From Verrucomicrobiales bacterium (GTDB taxonomy: Bacteria > Verrucomicrobiota > Verrucomicrobiia > Limisphaerales > UBA11320): a stretch of DNA of 64,000 nt. Under the pieces are notes generated by a model, which worked only from the letters and a program-made list of their open reading frames with translations, searched no databases and had not been told where the DNA came from. The stretch lies in contig JAEUHE010000025.1 of assembly GCA_016793885.1 (NCBI GenBank), positions 30,409 through 94,408 of the forward strand. The letters are read 5' to 3'. Positions within the stretch are counted from its first letter, which is position 1; every line of letters starts with the position of its first letter. The translations under genes were made by a program, and so were the position numbers. Positions 9,176 to 18,590 of this stretch are shown piece by piece.

Positions 9176-10051
9176 ATGCAAGACCTGATCTCCAAGGCCG
9201 CCACCCTGCTCGAGGCCCTCCCCTACATTCAACGCTTCAGCGGCGAAACGTTCGTGGTGAAATACGGCGGAAGCTTCATGGATTCACCCGACCCGACGGT
9301 TCGCCAAGGCGTCGCTCGGGACATCGTCTTTTTGGAAGCAGTGGAAATCAATCCGGTGGTGGTGCATGGCGGCGGCAAGGCCATCACTCGGGCAATGGAA
9401 TCCTCAGGACTCAAAGCCCAGTTCATCCAAGGGCAGAGGGTCACCGACGAAGCCACGGTAGAGGTGGTCGACCGGGTGCTCTCCCGAGAGATCAATCCTG
9501 AGGTGGTTGCGACCATCAACGCGCTCGGCGGGCGGGCGAAAGGTTTTGCTGGGACCGATATCTTCCGCTGCCGAAAGCTGGCCGCCCAAGGATCCAATGG
9601 CGAAAGTCTCGACTTCGGTTACGTCGGGGAAGTGACGTCAGTTAACACCGCCCCCCTCCTGGAGTGTATCCAGCAAGGCCTGGTGCCGGTGATCAGCCCC
9701 ACGGCCCGAGGGGAGGACGGCAAGATCTACAACTGCAACGCCGATGTAGCCGCCGCGCAGGCAGCCATCGCCCTTAAGGCGCGTCGCCTCGTGTTCATGA
9801 GTGACGTCCCCGGACTGATGCGTGATCCAAAGGACCCCTCTACCCTCATTGCCCACCTCCAAACCAGCGAAGTTCCCGGGCTCAAGAAAGCAGGAGTCGT
9901 GGACAAAGGAATGATCCCCAAGGTCGACAGCGCTGTCGCCGCCATTCAAGCGGGCGTCGACAAAGTGTCCTTTGTCGACGGCCGCGTTCCGCACAGCGTG
10001 CTGCTGGAGATCTTTACCGATGCGGGCGTCGGCACCGAGGTCGTGTTATAA
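9176..10051 (+). CDS. argB: Acetylglutamate kinase
   Basis: A 291-residue amino-acid-kinase-family enzyme that phosphorylates N-acetylglutamate, the second step of arginine synthesis. VVKYGGSFM (phosphate-binding loop), VVVHGGGKAI, the NCNADVAAAQAA nucleotide-site segment and the MIPKVDSA segment are all visible. The N-terminal helix (AATLLEALPYIQRFSGET) resembles the extension of arginine-inhibited hexameric kinases, so feedback inhibition is likely; this is an inference. It is probably co-transcribed with argJ, and the pair covers two consecutive acetyl-cycle functions. Confidence 0.96.
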   Translation: MQDLISKAATLLEALPYIQRFSGETFVVKYGGSFMDSPDPTVRQGVARDIVFLEAVEINPVVVHGGGKAITRAMESSGLKAQFIQGQRVTDEATVEVVDRVLSREINPEVVATINALGGRAKGFAGTDIFRCRKLAAQGSNGESLDFGYVGEVTSVNTAPLLECIQQGLVPVISPTARGEDGKIYNCNADVAAAQAAIALKARRLVFMSDVPGLMRDPKDPSTLIAHLQTSEVPGLKKAGVVDKGMIPKVDSAVAAIQAGVDKVSFVDGRVPHSVLLEIFTDAGVGTEVVL

Positions 10052-10083
10052 CAACCTGCGGCAGTGACACCTTCCAGCGGAGC

Positions 10084-10479
10084 TTACTTGGCTCCCTGAT
10101 CAATCCAGGCGCGGATCAATCCGACCTGCTCCTTGGTCAAGGGATCACCCTTGCCGTCGGGAGGCATGGCCGAATCTTCATCCAGGCGGGCAATGGACAC
10201 CACGAGCGACCCCTTCTTGCTGTCGCCCTTGGTGAGGATTTCTCCATTCTCAGAACCTTTCAGCGTGGCTTCGAGTGTGTCCACTCGCAGCTTGCCCTTC
10301 TGCTTTTCCGCGCCATGGCACTTCACGCAGGACTTCTCAAAAATAGGCTTAATATCGGCCGCGAACGTGATACCGGTCTTGGTCGAAGGAGGGGGGAGCT
10401 TGCTGAGATCCGGTGCGGCGTGTGCCCCGAGCGTAGCGAAAGCAGCCAGGAGGGTCGAATAGATGATTTTTGGTGTCAT
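10084..10479 (-). CDS. Small secreted c-type cytochrome (planctomycete-cytochrome-like)
   Basis: A 131-residue exported protein with a signal peptide of about 22 residues and one haem c site, CVKCH (Cys51, Cys54, His55). MPPDGKGDPL in the second half probably provides the axial Met. The spacing IKPIFEKSCVKCHG is that of the PSCyt1-type domain common in planctomycetes and verrucomicrobia, usually found fused to larger proteins. Here it stands alone. The ATG at 10479 is preferred over an in-frame TTG nine bases upstream. It converges on argB with a 32-bp gap. It probably works in periplasmic electron transfer; no partner is evident nearby. Confidence 0.85.
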   Translation of the reverse strand: MTPKIIYSTLLAAFATLGAHAAPDLSKLPPPSTKTGITFAADIKPIFEKSCVKCHGAEKQKGKLRVDTLEATLKGSENGEILTKGDSKKGSLVVSIARLDEDSAMPPDGKGDPLTKEQVGLIRAWIDQGAK

Positions 10480-10712
10480 AAATTGCAATAAAAGACTGTC
10501 ATTCGGACGCCCCCAACGTCAAAGAGATTCAAACTAGCCGCGCGAGCCGGGGGGCTCCTGGAACTGGGTCTCGGCTGAGCTTACCATCGCCAACAGGGTA
10601 GGGAGAAACTCCGTGGAGCCCTGGTGGGCCCACAGGAGTTTGTCCTCATCTAGTCGACCGGTACTGGACGCGAACGTCACCCCGATTTAATCGCCCCCGC
10701 CCCAACTACTAA

Positions 10713-10741
10713 CTGACAAACCTCGATCGACGCCCTATAAT
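10713..10741 (+). promoter_or_regulatory. Sigma70-type promoter giving a nearly leaderless mRNA
   Basis: CTGACA (10713-10718) and a perfect TATAAT (10736-10741) are separated by exactly 17 bp. The ATG of the downstream gene is at 10751, so a start site about 7 nt after the -10 box leaves a leader of only a few bases. No Shine-Dalgarno fits. The remainder of the 10480-10750 gap holds a weak hairpin (AAACTCC at 10606, GGAGTTT at 10635) and nothing else recognised. Confidence 0.7.
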
Positions 10742-10750
10742 ATCGGCGCC

Positions 10751-13642
10751 ATGATGCATCGTTCTGACATCGACGCGGTTCTGCGGATGATCGCCATCCT
10801 TTGCATGAGCGCCTGGGGGATGGTCGCAGCCCCCGCCGAAGACCCCCTCCAGCAGCAGAGCGCCAAGCAAGAGCAGATTAAGACCTCGGCCACGCGCGTG
10901 GGCATCCAACTGGACCAAATCCTCACCGAATTCGACCTCAACGGCATCTCAGGCGAAGACGTTAAAATCCTCCGGGCCATTCGAAGCGTGCTGAACCGGT
11001 TGACCGATCAGGACATGCAAAAGGTGCTCCAGCTACTCACGGACGCGCGCCAGAATCAAAACAGCAACAACCAGCAGGTCTCCGAGGCCTTCTCCGGGCA
11101 ACGCAACATCATTACCCAACTCCGCCAACTCCTCACGGAGTATCAGCGACAGCAGGCGGTCTATGACATCGCCATCCGACTCAAGGAGCTGGCCGCACGG
11201 CAGACGGACAACATGAGGCTGGCGGTCTGGCTCGCTCGTCAGGTGGACCGGAAAGCGCTCGAGCAATTTCAGGAGACTCAGCGGCTCAACCTTCAACTTC
11301 AGGAGACCGACGAAGCCTCAATTCGTGCCGAAACCTCCTTGGTGCTGGATCAGTTGGAGAAGCTCGTGACGGCTTCAGGCGACGCCACCACCGCCGAGCG
11401 TCCGCGTCTGGCGTTGGAGCGAGCCAAGCAGGGCGGGATGATGCTCGCCCTGGACACCGCCCTGCGCGAGTTGAAGAGTGCCCGCATGCTCGGCGCCGCC
11501 GGCAGCGAAAAGCGGGCGCGCGACCAGATGCGCGAGGTCGCCCGGCTGCTCACCCAATCGTTGGACAAACAGGATGCCCTGCGGGAGGCCCTCCGCGAAC
11601 TCGATGCCGCGATCGACAAACAGCAAGCGCTGACCGACGCCACCCGCAAACTGCAGAACAAGGAGGAGGCCGGGAAACGCGAAGGAGAGCAAGGCGAGGT
11701 GGTTGACTCCACCGACCTCGTTCGCAAGGACATTCAAGACCTCGCCCCCGCCGCGGCGGAACATCTGCAAGCCGCCACCGATCGAATGCAAGAAGCACGC
11801 AGTTCACTTCTATCCGGCCAAGCCCCCCAGCTCAGCCGTGAACAAGCCATCGCCAAGCAAGGGGAGTCGCTCACGAAGATGGAGCAGGCCCGCCGAGAGC
11901 TGCTCGATCAGCTGACCAAGGCAGAATCGCCCAAGCAGCTTCCCGAAAAAGCCTTGTCAGCCATCGAGATTCTCCAGCAACGGGTGCGCGACCTGATCCG
12001 CAAACAAGAGCAGCTTCGGAAGGAGACCTCGGTCAGCCCCGCCGACAAGGTCGCCGCCTTCGCTCCCAAGCAAGGGGACATCCAGGATGACGCCCACGAA
12101 ACGCAGCAACTAGCCGCCGAACCTGCTCCGGAAGCGGCCGAAGCTCTGGGGGAGGCGGCGGCCCAGATGCAGAAATCGCAGAAGTCTCTGGCTGAAGAAA
12201 AGAATCTCGACTCGGCGCAGCAAGCGGCGCTGGAGGCACTGGAACGCGCCGCTCAGGCCCTGGCGAAGCAAAAGGAACATCTGGAGGAAGCCACCAAGGA
12301 GCTGGCCGATCTTGAGGCCTTGTTGAAAAAGCTCATTGCGATCATTCAAGAGCAACAAGACGTCTTTACCCTGACCACGCGCGAGGCGGTGAAACCCATT
12401 CCCGCGGCCATGCCGGAAACCGTTACCCGGCAGCACACACTCAGCGAAGCCACACGGGAGCTGGGAAGCGAGGCGGAAAAGCCGGCCCCCAAGGCATCCG
12501 AATACCTCGCGGAGGCAGCACTCTACATGGTGCAGGCCCGTGAGCAGCTCTCCAAAGTCCAACCGATCGACGCCCAGGCAAAGGAATCCATTGCCCTCAA
12601 GCAGCTGTACGCCGCCCGCAAGGAGTTAGAGCGAAAAATTGATCAACTGAAGGAGGAACTGGGCGAGGAGTCGGAGGAGGAATCGGACAATCTCCAGGAT
12701 ATCTCACAGATCATTGCGGAGGCACAGAAGGATGTGAACGAAGCGCTCTCGCAGCTGCAGCAGGGCGCGGCGAACGCCATGCAGACTTTGAAGGACAAGC
12801 AACAGCAGATCGCCACCGACCTGGCCCAGCCGATGATCTCAGCCCCCGCCACCACCCAAGCCAAGCGGGAAGCGGAGATGGCGGTTCAAAAACTAACCAA
12901 GGCGGATCTGCCCAGCGCCCTGGAATCCATGAAAGCAGCCCTCGGAGCGATGGAGCGCGGGGTCAAGGCGAATCAACCGCTCGTGACGGAAGGGGCTCCG
13001 AACCTGCCCACCATCTCCGATCATCAAAAAGAAGTTCTTGGCTTGGCTCAGGCTCTCGAAGCAGCCATGAAAAATGCCTCCACCGCCGCCATGGATAAAG
13101 CCGCCCAATCACTCAGCCGGGCAGGCAAGAAGATCCAACCGCTCTCCAGTGGCAAAATGGGAGAACTCCCAGGAGCAGCGCAGCAAGAGCTGGAAGCCGC
13201 TCAAGAGGAACTCGATACCGGCGCTGCCGAAGCCGGAGAACATCACGGAGCGCCGGCTCAAGCCAGCGCCCAAAAAGCCGGACAACACCTCGCTCAGGCG
13301 CAGGCGGCTATCGCGCTGGCTCAATCGGGGCTGAGTTCAGACAGTCAGCAGCAGGCGAGCAACTCGCAAGGCCAAGGCAAAAAACCCGGCCAGGGCAAGA
13401 CGAAGCGCAGCCAGCAAGGCCAGCCCGGGCCGCAGGGTGATGGACGCGAAGGCAACTGGCGTGGCAACGGTGGAGCGGACGGCCCAACCACTGCGGCCAC
13501 CGGGAGCAGTAAATTTACCGGACTCCCGGCCCGTGATCGGGCCGCCATCCAGCAATCGCAGAGTGAATCGTATCCCCAGGAATACGCACCCCTAGTGGAG
13601 CAATACCTCCGAAACCTGGCCGATCAGGCAGAACCCAAATGA
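10751..13642 (+). CDS. Long helical coiled-coil secreted/periplasmic protein
   Basis: A 963-residue protein of unknown function. Residues 1-27 look like a signal sequence (MIAILCMSAWGMVAA). From there to about residue 850 it is almost entirely alpha-helical and rich in Gln, Glu, Ala and Lys, with many heptad-like segments. A low-complexity GQGKKPGQGK-type linker follows (about 870-920). The last 40 residues form a short conserved-looking tail (LPARDRAAIQQSQ) that resembles the end of DUF4175-type proteins; that is a recollection, not a search result. The stop overlaps the next gene's ATG by 4 nt, so the two products probably act together. Envelope scaffolding is a guess. Confidence 0.75.
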   Translation: MMHRSDIDAVLRMIAILCMSAWGMVAAPAEDPLQQQSAKQEQIKTSATRVGIQLDQILTEFDLNGISGEDVKILRAIRSVLNRLTDQDMQKVLQLLTDARQNQNSNNQQVSEAFSGQRNIITQLRQLLTEYQRQQAVYDIAIRLKELAARQTDNMRLAVWLARQVDRKALEQFQETQRLNLQLQETDEASIRAETSLVLDQLEKLVTASGDATTAERPRLALERAKQGGMMLALDTALRELKSARMLGAAGSEKRARDQMREVARLLTQSLDKQDALREALRELDAAIDKQQALTDATRKLQNKEEAGKREGEQGEVVDSTDLVRKDIQDLAPAAAEHLQAATDRMQEARSSLLSGQAPQLSREQAIAKQGESLTKMEQARRELLDQLTKAESPKQLPEKALSAIEILQQRVRDLIRKQEQLRKETSVSPADKVAAFAPKQGDIQDDAHETQQLAAEPAPEAAEALGEAAAQMQKSQKSLAEEKNLDSAQQAALEALERAAQALAKQKEHLEEATKELADLEALLKKLIAIIQEQQDVFTLTTREAVKPIPAAMPETVTRQHTLSEATRELGSEAEKPAPKASEYLAEAALYMVQAREQLSKVQPIDAQAKESIALKQLYAARKELERKIDQLKEELGEESEEESDNLQDISQIIAEAQKDVNEALSQLQQGAANAMQTLKDKQQQIATDLAQPMISAPATTQAKREAEMAVQKLTKADLPSALESMKAALGAMERGVKANQPLVTEGAPNLPTISDHQKEVLGLAQALEAAMKNASTAAMDKAAQSLSRAGKKIQPLSSGKMGELPGAAQQELEAAQEELDTGAAEAGEHHGAPAQASAQKAGQHLAQAQAAIALAQSGLSSDSQQQASNSQGQGKKPGQGKTKRSQQGQPGPQGDGREGNWRGNGGADGPTTAATGSSKFTGLPARDRAAIQQSQSESYPQEYAPLVEQYLRNLADQAEPK

Positions 13643-14724
13643 AGACCGCCTTCTCGCAACCGATCCAGCCCGCCCGACTCCTGTACGTGGCGCTGATGAT
13701 CTTCGCATTCTTAAGGGGATCTCCGCTGTTCGGTGCCGCCGGAACTGGACCCATCCTGAGACAACCCGACCCGGTCAAGGTAGATGCCAAGTCCGAGAAG
13801 ATCATCAAAGGAGCACTCAAATTCCTGGCCTCGAAACAGCAGCCCAACGGGGCGTGGGGAACCCAAGATGAAGAGCTGCGCCACCAAGTGGCCATGACCG
13901 GATATGTCCTGATGTGCTTCCAAGCGGCAGGCCAACTGCCGGGTGAAGGGGAGTTCGGAAAGAATGTGCAGCAAGGTGTCCAATTCCTCGTGGACTCCAC
14001 GGCGGCGGATGGATTGATCGGCAACCGGAACAACGGTCAATACATGTACAATCACGGTATCGCCGCAATCGCCCTGGGAGAGATCTATGGCCAGGGCCGT
14101 AACCCGAGCCTGCGTATCAAGCTCGATCGCATTATCAAAGTGATCCTCAGCTCGCAGAACGAGGAAGGCGGATGGAGATATCGTCCCGTGGCTCGCGATG
14201 CCGACATCTCGGTCACCGTCCTGCAGGTGGTAGCCCTACGTGCCGCCAAGAATGCTGGTCTGGATGTCCCCCAGCGAACCATCGACCGGGCGGTCAAATA
14301 TGTGCGCAGCTGCTACCACGAGAAGTCAGGCGGTTTCTGCTATCAGCCGCAGCGGGAGCCGGGATACGCCCGAACCGCCGCGGCGATCTACTCACTGCAG
14401 GTCTGCGGCATCTATGATGATCCGATGGTGAAGGCCGGAGCCCGCTACCTGATGAACACACCGCGAAACAATCAGGACTGGTTCACCTACGGAAACTTCT
14501 ACGCCGCCCCGGCGCTCTACATGGTGGGATCGGAGACTTGGGCGAAATATTACGCCACCATGACCGAGCTGCTTCTCCAAAACGTGAACAACCGCGGAGA
14601 TATGGCCTGGTGGGATCCTAGCCTGGATCAAGGACGAATGGGCGTCGGCGAGGTCTACTGCACGGCGGTCTATACCATGATGCTGGCCATGCCCTATCAC
14701 TACATCCCCCTCTATCAGCGCTAA
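13639..14724 (+). CDS. Squalene-cyclase/prenyltransferase-like toroid repeat protein
   Basis: A 361-residue exported protein built from alpha-alpha toroid repeats. Repeat signatures QQPNGAWG (about residue 71), NEEGGWRY (about 174) and KSGGFCYQP match the QW-like motif of terpene cyclases and prenyltransferase-repeat proteins. The catalytic DxDD of squalene-hopene cyclase is not seen, so a structural or binding role is more likely than cyclisation. An N-terminal hydrophobic segment (LLYVALMIFAFL) indicates export. The start overlaps the preceding coiled-coil gene by 4 nt. In planctomycetes and verrucomicrobia such proteins commonly sit beside helical DUF4175-like proteins, and this pair fits that pattern. 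Confidence 0.8.
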   Translation: MKTAFSQPIQPARLLYVALMIFAFLRGSPLFGAAGTGPILRQPDPVKVDAKSEKIIKGALKFLASKQQPNGAWGTQDEELRHQVAMTGYVLMCFQAAGQLPGEGEFGKNVQQGVQFLVDSTAADGLIGNRNNGQYMYNHGIAAIALGEIYGQGRNPSLRIKLDRIIKVILSSQNEEGGWRYRPVARDADISVTVLQVVALRAAKNAGLDVPQRTIDRAVKYVRSCYHEKSGGFCYQPQREPGYARTAAAIYSLQVCGIYDDPMVKAGARYLMNTPRNNQDWFTYGNFYAAPALYMVGSETWAKYYATMTELLLQNVNNRGDMAWWDPSLDQGRMGVGEVYCTAVYTMMLAMPYHYIPLYQR

Positions 14725-14954
14725 GCAGGCAGGGCCACCCACCATTCCCGCAGCCCTCTCTCGTTCGAAACCCGCCAGAAGATTTGCCAGCCGTGCCGCC
14801 GGCCGTTACGCGTGGGCAGATCGGAAGCGAAGTAGTTTGCGAACCTCCTGACACCCTGCCCGGCCCGCAGGCGATTGCACTCAGTTGACGACAGCCGCTG
14901 AGGCAGCTCACGTCGCAGCCAGGTGCAGAACGCAGCCGAGTCCTTGAGTTCAGA
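14721..14954 (-). pseudogene. Possible gene remnant or non-ATG small ORF
   Basis: A 77-codon open stretch on the minus strand fills most of the 14725-15002 gap. It has no ATG and is closed upstream by TGA. About three quarters of its codons end in G or C, as in the neighbouring genes. The peptide contains five Trp and segments such as FANYFASDLPTRNG and WRVSNERGLREWWV, which look protein-like. Its TAG shares bases with the TAA of the convergent toroid-repeat gene. It could be the decayed C-terminus of a lost gene or a chance open frame. No family was recognised. Confidence 0.25.
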
Positions 14955-15002
14955 TCAGGACGTCAAGAGAGTTCTGGCGAGGTGGCTTCCCGGGCCGAGC
15001 TG

Positions 15003-15968
15003 CTACTTCAACTTCAGCTGAAACACTTTCACAGCGTTCCCCCGCAAAACCTTGCGCAGTGCATGCGGGTCGGTCAGGAGCTTGCGCACCTGCGCCAGGG
15101 TCTGCGCTCCTTGACAACCAGGTCCTCTCCCCAGCTCATCCGCACAGTCAGAGCCATAAATCAGCTTGTCCTGATGGCGATGGAGAAAGGCGCAGGCAAA
15201 TTCTTCATCGCGAACCAGAAAGTTGAGCCCGGAGCCGGCGGATAAATCCCCGTACATATTGGGATAGTCGCGCAGGTAACGATCGGTAAGCCCTCCAGGA
15301 CGGATCACACCCTTGGGATAAAGATCGGTAGGATCAGCCACATGTCCCACATTGTTCCACCAAGTCTGTGCGTGTCCGATGAAATTCACGTCCGGAAATT
15401 TCTCCAGGACGCGATGAAAATTTTCAAAGCCCAGGTTGTAAGCGCCATGCTCGAAGTGGAGCAGCACAGGAACGCGGTACTCTCTGGCCAGCTCGGCGAT
15501 TTGAATCATCGACGGCCCATCGCAAGGCACCTTGAACTTTTGCTCGGCAATACCCACCGCACCCAGCTTGAGGTACTTCTCAATCTCCCCGCGCGCCTCC
15601 GGGATATCCGGCAACTCATTCGCGCAGAAGGAAAACTCCTTGGGATGCGCTCGACAAAAATCTACCACGGTCTGATTTCCACCACACTGGGCCGCCAGCC
15701 CATGGAGCCGTCCGGCCGGGAGCAGAATGGAATGTTGAATCCCCATTGCACGCTGATGCCGCAACATCGCTTCATCAGTGCGGGCGTGGTAGTGGGTGTG
15801 CTGATGGATATCCACAATTCCATACTCATTCCCACCTAACCCCTTAGCCTCGGCCGATGTCTCGGCCTCGGCTTGGGCGGCACGCTCCGCCAAGGGAATC
15901 GCCGCCACTGCCAAGGCAGATGCTACCAGGAATTCACGACGATCACCGGATTTTTGAAGAAGACGCAT
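15003..15968 (-). CDS. Tat-exported amidohydrolase-2-family metal-dependent hydrolase
   Basis: A 321-residue TIM-barrel hydrolase of the amidohydrolase_2 type. The N-terminus carries a twin-arginine signal (DRREFL, then a hydrophobic stretch and AERAAQA), so it folds with its metal in the cytoplasm and is exported. IVDIHQHTHYH supplies the HxH of strand 1. LLHFEHG, FIGHAQTWW and IYGSDCADE provide the later His and Asp ligands expected for this superfamily. Related enzymes act on aromatic or sugar-derived carboxylates and lactones; the substrate is unknown. It lies 14 bp upstream of the Calx-beta gene's 3' end on the same strand and could be its downstream partner. Confidence 0.8.
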   Translation of the reverse strand: MRLLQKSGDRREFLVASALAVAAIPLAERAAQAEAETSAEAKGLGGNEYGIVDIHQHTHYHARTDEAMLRHQRAMGIQHSILLPAGRLHGLAAQCGGNQTVVDFCRAHPKEFSFCANELPDIPEARGEIEKYLKLGAVGIAEQKFKVPCDGPSMIQIAELAREYRVPVLLHFEHGAYNLGFENFHRVLEKFPDVNFIGHAQTWWNNVGHVADPTDLYPKGVIRPGGLTDRYLRDYPNMYGDLSAGSGLNFLVRDEEFACAFLHRHQDKLIYGSDCADELGRGPGCQGAQTLAQVRKLLTDPHALRKVLRGNAVKVFQLKLK

Positions 15969-15982
15969 TCTGCCTCAAGATA

Positions 15983-18346
15983 CTAATCGTTCACCGGCGC
16001 TTCGTCGAGCGACAACGTCTGCAACCGATAGAAGCGCCGGGACACCCCCTCCACCTCGGGGTCCACATAGTGAACCGCACCATCCTCGGCCGATACCGGC
16101 CCCAGATCATTCCAGTTCGTCAGATCGGGTGAAACCTCCAGTCGATAGCCGAGCCCGCGGTTTCCCGGCAGACACAAATGAAACAATCCGTCGGGAAGCA
16201 ACTGGCAAGGCGGCCGAGACTGATCGTTGTCCAATATGACCACCACCCCCTGCGCAGGGCGTCCCAGACGATAGGCGGGCCAGCCAATACCCGGCTTCAC
16301 CAGACCGCTATCTGCGGGGAGCAACTCGATGGAGACGGTTTCGATCCGCTCCACCTCTTGATCATCGGTCGGGCGAACCACCAGCCGCACACTCCCCACA
16401 CCCGCAGGAATCACCACCTTCTCCGGTAACGTCGCGTAGTCCTTGGCTGGAACGGCACTTCCCCCAATCTTAAGTCCCACCGATAATTCATCGTCCATCG
16501 GACCCTGACGCCGGATCAAGAAGGTAGCCGTGGGAGTAGCCCACTCACTCGAACCTTCCGTGGCGATGGCATCCCGCGCCAGGATGCTGACCGTGGGCCG
16601 CAGGTCTGAAACCACTCGGATTGAAATTTCGGCGGTCAGAGTGGTGGCTCCACCGTTGTCATGCGCCACAGACGTGATCCCATACGATCCCTCCGCCACA
16701 TTCTCCCAACGGAACGTGTGCGTGATCAAGGCGCCAGGTTCAGGTGCCTTGATAAAATCGATCCGGGAGTCGCCAATCTTTTCCTTGCCCAAGAAGAATT
16801 CGACCCACGGGACATAGCCGTCCGCATCGGCCGTCTGCACGACGATGTCGAACGATGCCGGCGCCTCAAACTCGCTGCCGCGAGCGGGGCTCACGATGTC
16901 GGCTTTAGGGGGGCGATTCTCGGGAGCCAAGCCATTATCACGAATCTGCACCTTGGCCGCATAGTCGGTTCCCAGCTCGTAACGCGGGATGAGAACCGGC
17001 GGGTCGATCGGAGGAAGAATCAGGTCGTCGGGGTTGGACCCGAGCACCAGAGGATCCGGAGGGAGGGAAATCGGCCATCGAACTAAAGTCACAACCACAG
17101 ACTCATCTTCTTCGAGGAGACGATCGTAGAGTGGCACCACTTCGAGGAGCGTGGACTTGCTGCCGGCGGGGATCGTAGCCGTGTAAGCAAGCCGCCCATA
17201 GTCCACTCCATTGACCGCACTGCCACCCAGCCGATACATCACGGAAAGAGGCGCATCGAAGGGTGCGGTGCGGGAGACCACAGCATAGGCCTTGTCAACG
17301 CGCAGGATGTCGGGGTCCGCAGAGGAGGGCTCCGTAGCGACGTCATCCAAAGTGCTGATGCTCACCACCGGCAAGTTGACCGGCTTACCCTCTCCGTTAT
17401 CCAACAACTCCACCTCCGCCACCGCAGGAGCTCCAACCTCATAGCTGGCCCAAAGAACACCGCCCAGGTCGATCCCCGGTAACCCAACCTCGGCCGGCTC
17501 GGGCAGCGTCAAGGGGTCGATGAGGGTCAAAACCACTGATTCGGGGGACTCCACGACTCCATCGTTGATCGGAGTCACATCGAGATCAATCGTTGACGCA
17601 CCTTCGGGGATAACGATGGCGGAGCGGAGCGCCTGATAGTCGCTGCCATTCAACGCAGTTCCGCTCAGAGAATAGAAGACCCTCAAGGGGGCGGTGGTGG
17701 ATCCCGTCCGAGCAATCCGGAACTGACCACGATCCAAGAGCAGGCGTTCGTTCGGAAGCGGGGTTCTCGGTTCTCTCGCCACCGCGTCCGCAGCAACGAC
17801 CGAAACCTGCGGAGGGAAACCGTCAGTTACCGCCCCGTTGTCGAGGATGGTCCCTTGAGCCACCGCAGGTTGCCCCACGAGGTAACACTCGCGTGGGGGC
17901 GGGAAGATGGCGGGACAAATCGGGTACTCCAGGGCAACGACCACCGTCTCGGTCGATTCAGCCCGGTCGTCATCCAGGGGCATTACGGAAAGGCGAACGC
18001 TCGTAGAGCCTTTCGGAATGGTGATCAACCCGGAAAGCCGCTCATAGTCGCTGCCATTTTCCGCGCTGCCGGATAAGCGGTAGAAGATGGGTAAATCGAA
18101 ATCGACCGGCCCCAGGCGTGAAACGACGAAGACGAGTGGATTCAACACGATGGGCCGCAGCATTCCAGGGGGAATTCTCTCAGGCTCAGCCCCTTCAGCA
18201 TCCACCACAGCGATGCTTACCACTGGGCGTAGAGGGGGAGTGATCGGTGGATCGATAACCTGGGAGGACGCGGTCAAGACGGAGCCGAACAGACAAAGCC
18301 CGCAGGACAGAGCAGCCCAGCAGAGCGGGAGGCGGCATCGTTTCAT
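15983..18346 (-). CDS. Secreted Calx-beta repeat protein
   Basis: A 787-residue secreted protein. The start at 18346 gives a signal peptide (MKRCRLPLCWAALSCGLCLF); an in-frame TTG 48 bp upstream is less likely. Four Calx-beta modules are recognisable by 'G.A..G.DY..L...I.IP.G..S..L.V.P..D...E..E.V', at roughly residues 30-160, 165-300, 310-455 and 600-720. A Big_7-type Ig domain (SPARGSEFEAPASFDIVV) lies between the third and fourth. Calx-beta modules bind Ca2+ and typically build extended adhesins. The last 60 residues contain LEVSPDLTNWNDLG...RRFYRLQ, the shared C-terminal module. The long acidic repeats suggest calcium-stabilised surface display. Confidence 0.85.
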   Translation of the reverse strand: MKRCRLPLCWAALSCGLCLFGSVLTASSQVIDPPITPPLRPVVSIAVVDAEGAEPERIPPGMLRPIVLNPLVFVVSRLGPVDFDLPIFYRLSGSAENGSDYERLSGLITIPKGSTSVRLSVMPLDDDRAESTETVVVALEYPICPAIFPPPRECYLVGQPAVAQGTILDNGAVTDGFPPQVSVVAADAVAREPRTPLPNERLLLDRGQFRIARTGSTTAPLRVFYSLSGTALNGSDYQALRSAIVIPEGASTIDLDVTPINDGVVESPESVVLTLIDPLTLPEPAEVGLPGIDLGGVLWASYEVGAPAVAEVELLDNGEGKPVNLPVVSISTLDDVATEPSSADPDILRVDKAYAVVSRTAPFDAPLSVMYRLGGSAVNGVDYGRLAYTATIPAGSKSTLLEVVPLYDRLLEEDESVVVTLVRWPISLPPDPLVLGSNPDDLILPPIDPPVLIPRYELGTDYAAKVQIRDNGLAPENRPPKADIVSPARGSEFEAPASFDIVVQTADADGYVPWVEFFLGKEKIGDSRIDFIKAPEPGALITHTFRWENVAEGSYGITSVAHDNGGATTLTAEISIRVVSDLRPTVSILARDAIATEGSSEWATPTATFLIRRQGPMDDELSVGLKIGGSAVPAKDYATLPEKVVIPAGVGSVRLVVRPTDDQEVERIETVSIELLPADSGLVKPGIGWPAYRLGRPAQGVVVILDNDQSRPPCQLLPDGLFHLCLPGNRGLGYRLEVSPDLTNWNDLGPVSAEDGAVHYVDPEVEGVSRRFYRLQTLSLDEAPVND

Positions 18347-18590
18347 AGAGTATAAGCAACGACTGGATAAGATGTTTGGCGCACCTCCGGGCAAAGGACT
18401 CCAAACTGATAGAACTTTCTAACGAATGAACAAAGAATCCATATCACGGCCGACGCAAAAGCACAAGAGGCAGGAGAGGGTGATCCGTAGGTAAGATCCA
18501 AGACACCCCGTGTTGGCTAATCACCCTCGGCTGACCCCAGGTCAAAATCAGCCGAATTCCCGGGAGAGACCCGACGTCAGTAATACCCAT

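Noticed and set aside
10606..10641. A hairpin (AAACTCC/GGAGTTT) as a terminator for the cytochrome gene
   Set aside because: It lies upstream of the cytochrome start rather than after its stop and has no T tract.
13639..14724. The toroid-repeat protein as a functional squalene-hopene cyclase
   Set aside because: It is 361 residues against more than 600 for the cyclases, is exported, and lacks a DxDD motif.
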